A DNA stretch of 39,961 nucleotides from Phycisphaerae bacterium (GTDB lineage: Bacteria > Planctomycetota > Phycisphaerae > UBA1845 > JAFGLZ01), in the NCBI GenBank assembly GCA_016927755.1, contig JAFGLZ010000095.1:1-39961 (forward strand), given 5' to 3'. Each line of letters begins with the position of its first letter. The stretch's first letter is position 1. The translations under genes and the position numbers were made by a program. Positions 7,811 through 15,254 of the stretch are shown here, in pieces. The notes beneath the pieces were generated by a model. The model saw only the letters and a list, made by a program, of their open reading frames with translations, did not search any database and had not been told where the DNA came from.

Positions 7811-9148
7811 ATGAAACAGGCAAGTCTCATGATCGTGCCCGTCGTCCTGGCGGCGGCATCGACGACGTGGGCCGAGACGGGTCGCCCGCCGCAGACCCCT
7901 CCGTCGGGCGGTCGCGCCAGCGACGCGAACCGATTCAAGCCCCGCGCGAGGTCGTCGTCGCGGGCCCCGCGACGCCCGAGCACGCAACCCCGACGGATGA
8001 ACGCCTCGAAGTACAAGCAGCTCTTCGACGAGGCCAATGCGCTAGCGATGAAGGTGCAGGCGTCGGGTTCCTGGTCTAAACACGCGGATGCGATCACGCA
8101 GATGGTGGAGAGCATCGCCCGGCAGAACAAGTGGAACACGGACACGGATCAGTACCTCAAGACGGTGTTCATCGAGACGAGCAAGGTCCCGCCGTGGGAC
8201 TTCAACGGACGGTTCAAGGTGGCGTCGGACATGGCGAGGCAGCGTTACGGGCTGTCCGACGAGCAGATCCAGAAGTACAAGGTCAACTACATTCAGCGAT
8301 CGTTCGCGTTCTTCCTCAAGCACGGGGAGCAGATTCTGCCGGTGGCGAAGGACATCATCGAGACCCGTCTGGCGGGCAAGCCGTTCACTCCGGAGAAGGT
8401 GTCGGAGTGGATGAAGGCGATGCGGCCGATCATGATGGAAGAGCTGGAGGGCTCGAACCGGAGTCTGAGGGAGTTCGCCGAGAAGACCATGACGCCCGAA
8501 CAGCGGTCGAAGATCATGAAGGATCTGTCGATCGTCGACCGGCGGACGAAGGAGTTGGACAAGTCGATGGCGACCTGGGAGAAGGGCCAGTGGTCGCCGA
8601 AGGACTGGGGACTCGAGAAGGACGGGGTCCACGTGGCGATGGCGGGGACCTCGGGGGATTCGGGCAAGGATGCGAGTTCGTCGGCGAAGGATTCATCGAG
8701 CGGCGACAAGAAGGAGGCCGGCGGGGCCGCCCAGGCCACGACCCCTCGGGGCCCATCGCAAGCGGGGGGCCCCCCGCGAATCGGTGAGTCCGGGGGACGG
8801 TTCAGCACTCGGACGACGGAGGACACGTCGTCTTTGCCCGACGAGACGAAGTGGGTGGCTTACGTCAAGGATTTCTGCGCTCGGTACAGCCTGAACCAGG
8901 GCCAGAAGACCACGGCGTATGCGATCCTCAAGGATCTTCAGGAACAGGCTCAGGCCTATCGCGGGTCGAGGGGGGACGAGATCAAGCGGCTGGAGGAACA
9001 GATCCGGAAGGCGTCGTCGCGAGAGGAGCGTAGCGCGGCCCAGGGCGAGCTGCGCGAGACGCTGGGCGGGATCGAGGATCTGTTCGAGGAGCTGAAGACG
9101 CGGCTGGATCGGATCCCGAGCGAATCCCAGCTTCGCAAGCCCGAGTAA
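7811..9148 (+). CDS. secreted helical protein, paralog of the 19934 gene
   Basis: This 445-residue protein starts MKQASLMIVPVVLAAASTTWAE, a signal peptide; an in-frame GTG at 7778 would add eleven charged residues before it, so I prefer 7811. After a basic low-complexity stretch the mature part is mostly charged helix. A Ser/Gly/Ala-rich linker (about residues 270-330) leads to a C-terminal unit, WVAYVKDFCARYSLNQGQKTTAYAILKDLQEQAQAYR...IEDLFEELKTRLDRIPSESQLRK. The protein at 19934-20989 has the same architecture: signal, helices, a proline/glycine linker ending in GGPPRIG or AGPPRIG, then W.VYV.DF..KY.L..GQ and LFEELK.RLD.I. The helix pattern recalls periplasmic LTXXQ/Spy-like proteins, but this is only a resemblance. 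The function is unknown. Confidence 0.78.
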   Translation: MKQASLMIVPVVLAAASTTWAETGRPPQTPPSGGRASDANRFKPRARSSSRAPRRPSTQPRRMNASKYKQLFDEANALAMKVQASGSWSKHADAITQMVESIARQNKWNTDTDQYLKTVFIETSKVPPWDFNGRFKVASDMARQRYGLSDEQIQKYKVNYIQRSFAFFLKHGEQILPVAKDIIETRLAGKPFTPEKVSEWMKAMRPIMMEELEGSNRSLREFAEKTMTPEQRSKIMKDLSIVDRRTKELDKSMATWEKGQWSPKDWGLEKDGVHVAMAGTSGDSGKDASSSAKDSSSGDKKEAGGAAQATTPRGPSQAGGPPRIGESGGRFSTRTTEDTSSLPDETKWVAYVKDFCARYSLNQGQKTTAYAILKDLQEQAQAYRGSRGDEIKRLEEQIRKASSREERSAAQGELRETLGGIEDLFEELKTRLDRIPSESQLRKPE

Positions 9149-9246
9149 CGTTGTCCTTCATCTCGTCTCGTTCGGCTTGCCCGATCGGGGCCCATCCGAC
9201 ACAATCCCGAGATCAGATCAAGGCAAGGAGGAGCCGGTAAGGGACT

Positions 9247-10182
9247 ATGCGCATCGGTGTCATCGGCAGCGGCGCGGTGGGATGCTTCTACGGGGCCCGG
9301 CTGGCCCGGGCGGGGCATGAGGTCCATTTCCTGATGCGTCGCGACTATGAGGCGGTCCGCGACGGGGGGCTGACGGTTCACAGTCGCGACGGGGACTTTC
9401 GGCTGGAGTCGGTTCGGTGTCATGCGCGGAGCGAGGAGATCGGTCCGGTCGATTGGGTGCTTTGCGCCCTGAAGACGACGGCGTTGGACGCGGCGCCGGG
9501 GCTCATTGGCCCGTGCGTCGGTCGGGACACGAGGATCCTGGCGATGATGAACGGGCTGGGGGCCGAGCAGCGGCTGGCCGAGTCGTTCGAGCCCTGGCGG
9601 GTCTTCGGCGGACTGGCGTTCGTGTGCTGCAATCGTGGGGAGCCGGGGCACGTGCACCACCTGGACTACGGACGAGTGGCGTTCGGGCACCTGCTGGACG
9701 ACCGGGACGAGGTCGGACGGATCGCGGCGATCTTCGCCGAGGCGGGCATCGAGGCGCAACCGCTGGACTCGCTGAAGCAGGCGCGGTGGGAGAAGCTCGT
9801 CTGGAACATTCCGTTCAACTCGCTCAGCGTCTCGGCGGGGGGAATCAGCACGCGGCGGATCCTGGACGACGAGCTGCTCGGCGCGGAGGCTCGGGAGCTG
9901 ATGCTGGAGACGATCGAGGCGGGCAACGCCTGCGGGTGCTCGATCAGCCCAGACCCGCTGGTGGACAAGATGTTCGCCAACACCGAGACGATGGGCCACT
10001 ACCGCACGAGCATGCAGATCGACTTCGAGGAGAAGCGTCCGCTGGAGGTGGAGTCGATCCTGGGGGAGCCGGTCCGTCAGGCGCGGGCGGCCGGGCACGG
10101 GGTTCCACACATCGGGGCTCAATACGCACTCGTTCGATTTCTCGATCGGATCAATCGTCAGGAGTTGACACGGTACGCGTAG
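9247..10182 (+). CDS. panE: ketopantoate reductase family protein (PanE/ApbA-like)
   Basis: This 311-residue protein begins with a Rossmann dinucleotide-binding motif, MRIGVIGSGAVGCFYGARLARAGHEV (GxGxxG). The family catalytic regions follow: a lysine in ALKTTALDAA, the MMNGLGAEQRL loop, KLVWNIPFNSLSV with the conserved Lys and Asn near residue 185, and a C-terminal SMQIDFEEKRPLEVESILGEPVRQARAAGHGVPHI block. PanE reduces ketopantoate to pantoate with NADPH on the way to coenzyme A, but many family members act on other 2-oxo acids, so the symbol is a family-level guess. No other pantothenate gene is nearby. The start fits the Rossmann motif; AGGGA lies just upstream. Confidence 0.82.
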   Translation: MRIGVIGSGAVGCFYGARLARAGHEVHFLMRRDYEAVRDGGLTVHSRDGDFRLESVRCHARSEEIGPVDWVLCALKTTALDAAPGLIGPCVGRDTRILAMMNGLGAEQRLAESFEPWRVFGGLAFVCCNRGEPGHVHHLDYGRVAFGHLLDDRDEVGRIAAIFAEAGIEAQPLDSLKQARWEKLVWNIPFNSLSVSAGGISTRRILDDELLGAEARELMLETIEAGNACGCSISPDPLVDKMFANTETMGHYRTSMQIDFEEKRPLEVESILGEPVRQARAAGHGVPHIGAQYALVRFLDRINRQELTRYA

Positions 10183-10244
10183 GGCGGTTGGGCGCGCGGC
10201 GGGGTCTTTCGCGCGTGCGTTTCCGCGCGGGTTCCAAGGGCGCG

Positions 10245-10664
10245 TCACTCCTTGGCGGGTAGGGTTCGGGCGGCGCCGACGGCGAGCGTGTTGAAGACCA
10301 GGACGATGAGGGGGACGACCAGCGCGAAGACGGACAACGTCTCTTGCCCCTGTCCGGAGGCGCTCATGAAGGCGTTCAGGAGCTGCATGGCCAGGAGGAT
10401 TCCCGCGATGATCATGGTGGGCCAGAGCCCGCCGGTTCTCAGCAGCAACGTCATAACGCCCAGGCCGCAGAGCACGACGCCCAGGATCAGGCCCGCGGCG
10501 ACGGCCAGGTCGCTCTGCTGGCCCGGTGTCAGCGCCAAGGCCAGCACGTAGTAAAGGACGATGAGCACGCCGGCAATAACGGTCGTACTTCCCGCGGCGC
10601 GAAGGAGGTTGACGGCACGGCGAGCCGCGGGCTCCAAAGGACCAGAGGAGGATGCCTTTCCCAT
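10245..10664 (-). CDS. small four-helix membrane protein
   Basis: The 139-residue product has four strongly hydrophobic stretches: TTVIAGVLIVLYYVLALAL, LAVAAGLILGVVLCGLGVMTLLL, LWPTMIIAGILLAMQLLNAF and LSVFALVVPLIVLVFNTLAV. These are joined by short polar loops after a basic N-terminal tail. This pattern is unlikely to arise as a shadow frame. I recognise no family. It lies downstream of rplT on the same strand, but the 227-bp gap with a hairpin right after rplT suggests a separate transcript. The gap between it and panE (10183-10244) shows nothing notable. Confidence 0.65.
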   Translation of the reverse strand: MGKASSSGPLEPAARRAVNLLRAAGSTTVIAGVLIVLYYVLALALTPGQQSDLAVAAGLILGVVLCGLGVMTLLLRTGGLWPTMIIAGILLAMQLLNAFMSASGQGQETLSVFALVVPLIVLVFNTLAVGAARTLPAKE

Positions 10665-10868
10665 CGTGTTTCACCACCCGCCGCCTTCCGTAGCGGCGCA
10701 GAAGGACTCGGAATCGTATCACCACGGACGGCGGCATCTTGGCTGATACGGCACGGGGGGTCAAGGGCGGCGGCGTGGAATTACCAGGTGGAGCGCGCGC
10801 CGAGGGCGCTGTGATCCAACGGTCATCGTAGCCGGTGGGGCAGGTCGTTTGCGGAAGGATGCGTGATT

Positions 10869-10887
10869 CGGCGACAAGAAGTCGCCG
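10869..10887 (-). terminator. hairpin just after rplT
   Basis: A perfect CGGCGAC-N5-GTCGCCG stem starts 4 nt beyond the rplT stop codon. There is no T-run behind it, so it may protect the 3' end or stop transcription only weakly. Confidence 0.5.
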
Positions 10888-10891
10888 GTGA

Positions 10892-11257
10892 TCAGGCCGC
10901 CTGCTCGATCTTCTCACGGGCGAGCTTGACGAGGACCTCGAAGGCCTCTCCGTCGTGAATGGCCAGCTCGCTGAGCATCTTTCGGTTGAGGACCACGTTG
11001 GCGCGTTTGAGCCCGCAGATGAACCGGCTGTAGGTCACGCCGTGCTGGCCGCACGCGGCCGAGAGGCGGGTGACCCAGAGGGAACGGTAGTCCCGCTTCT
11101 TGATTCGTCGCCCGGCTCGGGCCATGACACCGGCCCTGACGACGGCCTCCTTGGCCGATCGCCACAGCTTGCTGCGTCCGCCGCGATAGCCCTTGGCCTG
11201 ACGTAGGATCCGCTTTTTACTACGATGCCGGGCCGCACCCTTTCGTGCCCGAGGCAT
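10892..11257 (-). CDS. rplT: 50S ribosomal protein L20
   Basis: This 121-residue protein starts MPRARKGAARHRSKKRILRQAKGYRGGRS, the basic N-terminal arm of L20 that binds 23S rRNA early in 50S assembly. The conserved KRDYRSLWVTRLSAA, YSRFICGLKRANVVLNRKMLSELA and C-terminal helix follow. The length is normal. AGGAG lies 7 nt before the ATG. It follows rpmI by 64 nt, the standard bacterial order. infC, which usually precedes rpmI, is absent here. In some bacteria L20 represses its own operon through a leader RNA; I found no clear mimic in the short leader. Confidence 0.98.
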   Translation of the reverse strand: MPRARKGAARHRSKKRILRQAKGYRGGRSKLWRSAKEAVVRAGVMARAGRRIKKRDYRSLWVTRLSAACGQHGVTYSRFICGLKRANVVLNRKMLSELAIHDGEAFEVLVKLAREKIEQAA

Positions 11258-11321
11258 GGCAAACTCCTTGTTTTGTCGTGGCTTAGCTGAAATCCGACCG
11301 TCAAGAGCCGGATTTTGGCCA

Positions 11322-11519
11322 TCAGGGCTGGCCGAGTCTCCTCAGGGCCCGCTTGGCGTCGGGCTTGGCCAGGGCAACCGTCTTGCGGGTTTTGCGGCAC
11401 TGCGAGCCGCTCTTGCCGCTCATGAGGTGGCCGCCGAAGGTCTTCTTGCGAAGGACCTTTCCGTTGGCGGTGACCTTCATCCGCTTGGCCGAGCCTTTAT
11501 GAGTCTTCTGCTTAGGCAT
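11322..11519 (-). CDS. rpmI: 50S ribosomal protein L35
   Basis: This 65-residue protein reads MPKQKTHKGSAKRMKVTANGKVLRKKTFGGHLMSGKSGSQCRKTRKTV..., the full L35 family pattern. The ATG at 11519 has AAGGA 7 nt upstream. The open frame extends 40 codons further up, but that part crosses the promoter. It is co-transcribed with rplT. Confidence 0.98.
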   Translation of the reverse strand: MPKQKTHKGSAKRMKVTANGKVLRKKTFGGHLMSGKSGSQCRKTRKTVALAKPDAKRALRRLGQP

Positions 11520-11554
11520 TGTATGTTCCTTACCACATTGAATCCGAGCCCAAC

Positions 11555-11583
11555 AGTTTAATCCGCGGTTGGCTGGATTGCAA
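11555..11583 (-). promoter_or_regulatory. candidate sigma-70 promoter of rpmI-rplT
   Basis: Read on the minus strand, TTGCAA and TAAACT are separated by 17 nt, each matching four of six consensus bases. Transcription would begin near 11548, leaving a leader of about 30 nt before rpmI. Confidence 0.5.
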
Positions 11584-11635
11584 GAGAAACCAGAAGGCAA
11601 CCCGCAGACCCCCGCCTGTTGGAGACCATCGGGGC

Positions 11636-13198
11636 TCATCGGGGTTTTAGACGGAAGTCATCCGCGCTCGGCAGGGCGTCGAGGAGCCGGGCGAGCTTGT
11701 CCATGGGCAGCATGCCGAAGAAGTACTCTCGGGAGTCGGCCACGTTGTTGTGGGCGAGCTGTCGCTCGATGCGGTCGGCCTCGGCCTCCAGCCGATCGGG
11801 GACGGTCGGATCAACCAAGAGCAAGTCGGCGTTGGCCTTGCGGACGGCCAGCCAGGCGTCGCGTCGGGCGTTTCGGTTGAGGCGGTCTTGACGCTTAAGG
11901 CGTTCGGACTCGGCGATGGCGTCGACGCGGGCCTGGAGGCGTCCGCTCATGTCGGCGGTGATGACGCTCACGTAGCGCTGTGGGTTGTAGCGGACGTCGC
12001 GGCACTTGCGCCGCGCGCGGACCTGGTCGGACCGATCGACAGGGAAGCGCTCGAGCGGCATTCGGACGGTGGCCGAGACGCACGCCATGGCCGGGGGCTG
12101 GAGCCCGTAGTAGAGCTCGATCAGCCGATCGGTGATTCGGTCGTACTTGGCGCCGCCGATGCCGTGGATGAAGAGGTCGGCCAGCAGGAGGCGGGCCCAG
12201 GTGGTCAGGGTCAGGGCCCTCGGACGGAAGCGCCAGCCGATGACGGCCCTCAGCCGAGCCATGCCATCGGGTTGCCGGAGGTCGTCGAGGCCGAGGGCGC
12301 CCATCGGCGTGGCCTCGGCGTGGAAGGTCAGCTTGTCGCCGGATCGCTCGACGAAGAGGCGGCGACGGGGTTTGGCGTGGCGATAGACCCAGACGGGCAG
12401 CTCGATTCGATCGCCGTCGCGGATGAGGTCGGGGATGGGACGATTCCGGCCGGCGATGCCCACGGCCTTGCGGTAGTCGGTCAGGGCGTCGTTGTAGCAG
12501 GCGGCAAACCGGTCCGCGTTTGCGAGGACGTCGAGCAGGAATTCGCCGCCCCAGCATTGGCTGACGCGTCGCTCGACGAGGTCCAATCCGAAATGGGCCT
12601 CGACGGCCTTACGGGCGGCAGTGATCTGATCGACGTAGTCTCCCGCCTGCTCCTGGTTCGTGAGGGCCTGGGCCATGAGCGGCAGGGCGGAGTGCTCGTA
12701 GGCCTGATCGCCGAGGGCGGCTCGGATCTCGTCGAGGAGTCGTCGACCGTCGGGGCGACTCATGGCCTCGAATTGCTCGAAGGCCCAGCCGACGCGGTAC
12801 TCGGCGAATGCTTTTTCTTGGGAGGTGAGGACGCCGTCGCGTTCGTGGGGGACGGCGAGGGAGGTCTTCTTTGGGGCGTCGTTGTCGACGACGAGGTTGA
12901 GGGCCCGTCCACCGAGGGCCTGGGCCAGTCTGGCCGCCACGACGTTCTTGGCCCAGACGCCGGCGTGATAGAACTCGGGCTGATGGCCCGTGACGATGAT
13001 CGGGACGTCGGTTGCACCGACGAGTGTGGATCGGGTCGCGGCGCGGAGTTCCGATATCGGCCGGCCGTGGATTGTCGCTTCGGCGTCTGCCAGCAGGCGG
13101 CGGTTCGCCTCGGTGAGCCCGGGGAGCTTCTGGGCGGTCGGCTCGACGAGGGTCTCGCCATCGCCGCTTGGGGTGCTCAGTGCCTGGAACTTCAGCAT
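11636..13198 (-). CDS. conserved protein of unknown function, weak BshC resemblance
   Basis: The product has 520 residues, no signal peptide and no membrane segment, so it is probably cytosolic. I recognise no family with certainty. The segment VPIIVTGHQPEFYHAGVWAKNVVAARLA near residue 70 resembles the nucleotide-binding start of BshC, the last enzyme of bacillithiol synthesis (VTGQQPGLF...). A later IHGIGGAKYDRITDRLIELYYGLQPP block and a charged helical C-terminus are also compatible, but the region between lacks a match I can confirm. Its start codon overlaps the stop of the glycosyltransferase gene by 7 nt, so the two are translated together. A role in that pathway or a thiol-related role are both guesses. 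Confidence 0.75.
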   Translation of the reverse strand: MLKFQALSTPSGDGETLVEPTAQKLPGLTEANRRLLADAEATIHGRPISELRAATRSTLVGATDVPIIVTGHQPEFYHAGVWAKNVVAARLAQALGGRALNLVVDNDAPKKTSLAVPHERDGVLTSQEKAFAEYRVGWAFEQFEAMSRPDGRRLLDEIRAALGDQAYEHSALPLMAQALTNQEQAGDYVDQITAARKAVEAHFGLDLVERRVSQCWGGEFLLDVLANADRFAACYNDALTDYRKAVGIAGRNRPIPDLIRDGDRIELPVWVYRHAKPRRRLFVERSGDKLTFHAEATPMGALGLDDLRQPDGMARLRAVIGWRFRPRALTLTTWARLLLADLFIHGIGGAKYDRITDRLIELYYGLQPPAMACVSATVRMPLERFPVDRSDQVRARRKCRDVRYNPQRYVSVITADMSGRLQARVDAIAESERLKRQDRLNRNARRDAWLAVRKANADLLLVDPTVPDRLEAEADRIERQLAHNNVADSREYFFGMLPMDKLARLLDALPSADDFRLKPR

Positions 13199-13977
13199 GA
13201 CGGATCAGCGTAACAGCGGGCGCAGTAGGAGGCAATCTTCCGCTGAATGGCCTGCTTGCCTTGGTCCTTGAAGCAATCGCAGTGGAAGCCGCCCATTTCG
13301 GACTTGATGACGTTGACGTAGTGCGTGAGTCGGACGTGGTGGTCGTCGAGGTCGCCGCCGAAGTAGCGGTTTGGGTCGTTGTAGATCAGCTTGATGGGGA
13401 TCTCACGGATCTTGAGCCCGGCGCGAGCCGCCTGGACCCAGAGCTGCAGGGGCATGGCGTAGCCAGGGTCCGTGAGGTGAAGTCGCTTGAGCCCGACGAC
13501 GCGATAGGCCTTGAAGCCGCAGAAGGCGTCCGTCAGGTTCAGACCAAGCTGGCAATTGAGCAGGGCCGTGATGGTCATGTTGATGGCGCGGCGAGCGTGC
13601 GGCGGCTCGTCGTCGCCGTCGAGGGTCTGGAGATAGCGTGAGCCGCTGACGACGTCGGCGTCGCCGCGCGCGGCGGCGGCCTGGAAGTCGGGGAGGTGCT
13701 CGGGGGCATGCTGCTCGTCGCAGTCCATGGTGATGACCCAGTCATAGCTTCCGTGGACGGCGTGGTGAAAGGCGTCGATGAGGCTCTGGCCGTAGCCGCG
13801 GTTGACGTCGTGGCGGATGACGTCGACGCCGCCGATGTCCCGGAGGACCGCGGGGGTCTGGTCGGTGGACCCGTCGTCAACGACCAGGATGTCCTGGACG
13901 TAGCGCCGGACGCCGGCCAGGACGGTCGGCAGCGTGCCGGCTTCATTGTAAGCCGGCATGGCCAAGAGGGTTCGCAT
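13192..13977 (-). CDS. family 2 glycosyltransferase (DPM1-like)
   Basis: This 261-residue protein is a GT-A fold glycosyltransferase of family 2. It starts MRTLLAMPAYNEAGTLPTVL, has ILVVDDGSTDQT near residue 31 (nucleotide-sugar binding) and WVITMDCDEQHAPE near residue 80 (DxD-like metal site). VSGSRYL and the QLGLNLTDAFCGFKAYR acceptor-side block follow. It has no C-terminal membrane anchor, unlike many polyprenyl-phosphate transferases, but the core resembles dolichol-phosphate mannose synthase. The C-terminus is Cys-rich (FHCDCFKDQ...CARCYADPSC), which is unusual and could bind metal. It heads a two-gene unit with the overlapping gene at 13198 and has a good promoter upstream. Confidence 0.87.
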   Translation of the reverse strand: MRTLLAMPAYNEAGTLPTVLAGVRRYVQDILVVDDGSTDQTPAVLRDIGGVDVIRHDVNRGYGQSLIDAFHHAVHGSYDWVITMDCDEQHAPEHLPDFQAAAARGDADVVSGSRYLQTLDGDDEPPHARRAINMTITALLNCQLGLNLTDAFCGFKAYRVVGLKRLHLTDPGYAMPLQLWVQAARAGLKIREIPIKLIYNDPNRYFGGDLDDHHVRLTHYVNVIKSEMGGFHCDCFKDQGKQAIQRKIASYCARCYADPSC

Positions 13978-14042
13978 CAGGGGGCTCCCACCGGACGGCC
14001 CGCCGGAAAAACTGTACTAACGACGCCCGGACAGACGATTTG

Positions 14043-14070
14043 ATAATAGGTTGACCGGCTGATATGTCAA
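14043..14070 (-). promoter_or_regulatory. strong sigma-70 promoter of the glycosyltransferase unit
   Basis: On the minus strand TTGACA (14070-14065) and TATTAT (14048-14043) are separated by 16 nt, an almost perfect sigma-70 promoter. Transcription would start near 14036, about 60 nt before the ATG at 13977. Confidence 0.7.
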
Positions 14071-14072
14071 CC
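14049..14072. promoter_or_regulatory. inverted repeat over the promoter, operator candidate
   Basis: GGTTGAC-N10-GTCAACC is a perfect 7-bp inverted repeat with half-sites 17 bp apart centre to centre. It covers the -35 and spacer of the minus-strand promoter, in the gap between divergent genes. A dimeric repressor could use it, but none is encoded next to it. Confidence 0.4.
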
Positions 14073-14193
14073 GTCCGACGAGCGAGGAACGTACAATCCC
14101 TGCCGCGGCAGCGCGTTAGGCGCGAGCCCGCGACGGTTTCGAGACCGGCCGCGGGGCGAGGCGCTGCATCGCCAGGCGAGGGGGCGTCACCGG

Positions 14194-15204
14194 ATGTCGA
14201 GCAGGTGGATAGGCTGTCGCGCGAAGGCATGGGTCGCGGTCCTGACGGGCGCGGTGCTTCTCGTCCCGTTGGGGTGCGAGCAGTACTTCTACCAGGAACA
14301 GGCCGAGGCGCACGTCAGCGCCGGCGAGAGATTCGCGGCATCGGACGATCTGGAGTTGGCCCTGGCGGAGTTCAGCCAGGCCATCCTGCTCAACCCGCAG
14401 TTGGCCTCGGCGCATCACCAGATAGGCAGGATTCACCGGCATCGGGGCGAGTACGATCGGGCGATTCCGCCGTTCGAGCAGGCGGTGAAGATCGACCCGC
14501 ACAGCTATGACTACGCGTTCGATTTAGCGCAGATGTATCGGATCCTGGGCCGGTATACCGAGGCGATCCGAGCCTACCTGCACGCTTGCGACCTCGAGCC
14601 GAACCGCTTCGAGGCGCACATGGATCTGGGGGTCTGCTATCATCAGCTCAACCGGCATCCGGAGGCCATGACGTACTACAAGAAGGCCCTGGCCATCAAC
14701 CCGGACAACGCCGGTGTGTACTCGAACATCGGCGCGGTGTACGACTCACAGAACGATTACTACTCGGCCATTCGCGCCTACAAGAACAGTCTGGAACGGG
14801 ACGCGACGCAACCGATCGTCCTGGTGAACCTGGCGACGACCTACCTCAAACAGGAGCGATTCCGGCTCGCGGAGATCTCGCTGACGCAGGCCTTGCAGAT
14901 GGACCCCCACCTGTCCATGGCGTACGAGCGGTTGGGACACGCGTTGTACCGCCAGGAAAAGTACGAGCAGGCCATGGACACGTACAAACGGGCGATTAGA
15001 CTGAATCCGCGAGACGGAGTGGCTCACGCGGGGCTCGGGGTGGTTCGCATGAGGCAGTATCTGGCGGACCCGAGACAGACGCCGCTTCGCGACGAGGCCA
15101 TCGAACACTGGCACCGATCGCTGGAGCTCGAGCCGGACCAGCCGTCACTGCGGAAACTCCTGGCGAAGTATCAGCCGGCCGCGGTGGCTCGCGCGCCTCT
15201 GTAA
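14194..15204 (+). CDS. TPR-repeat lipoprotein
   Basis: This 336-residue protein starts MSSRWIGCRAKAWVAVLTGAVLLVPLGCEQ. The hydrophobic stretch ending in the lipobox VPLGC predicts export and lipid attachment at the Cys near residue 28. The rest is about eight tetratricopeptide repeats (for example ALAEFSQAILLNPQLASAHHQIGRIHRHRGEYDRAI and EAMTYYKKALAINPDNAGVYSNIGAVY), which form a protein-binding superhelix. No catalytic domain is seen. GAGGGGG lies upstream of the start at suitable spacing. The next gene, also a predicted lipoprotein, begins about 50 nt after its stop, so the two are probably co-transcribed. Confidence 0.88.
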   Translation: MSSRWIGCRAKAWVAVLTGAVLLVPLGCEQYFYQEQAEAHVSAGERFAASDDLELALAEFSQAILLNPQLASAHHQIGRIHRHRGEYDRAIPPFEQAVKIDPHSYDYAFDLAQMYRILGRYTEAIRAYLHACDLEPNRFEAHMDLGVCYHQLNRHPEAMTYYKKALAINPDNAGVYSNIGAVYDSQNDYYSAIRAYKNSLERDATQPIVLVNLATTYLKQERFRLAEISLTQALQMDPHLSMAYERLGHALYRQEKYEQAMDTYKRAIRLNPRDGVAHAGLGVVRMRQYLADPRQTPLRDEAIEHWHRSLELEPDQPSLRKLLAKYQPAAVARAPL

Positions 15205-15254
15205 CCACGGCCCCGCACACCCCTGCCCCCGTCATCGCACAAGTGAGACAGACG

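Noticed and set aside
8956..10917. A 653-codon minus-strand frame across panE
   Set aside because: It is Arg/Pro-rich, crosses several real gene ends and has no recognisable domain; the plus-strand panE-like frame is convincing.
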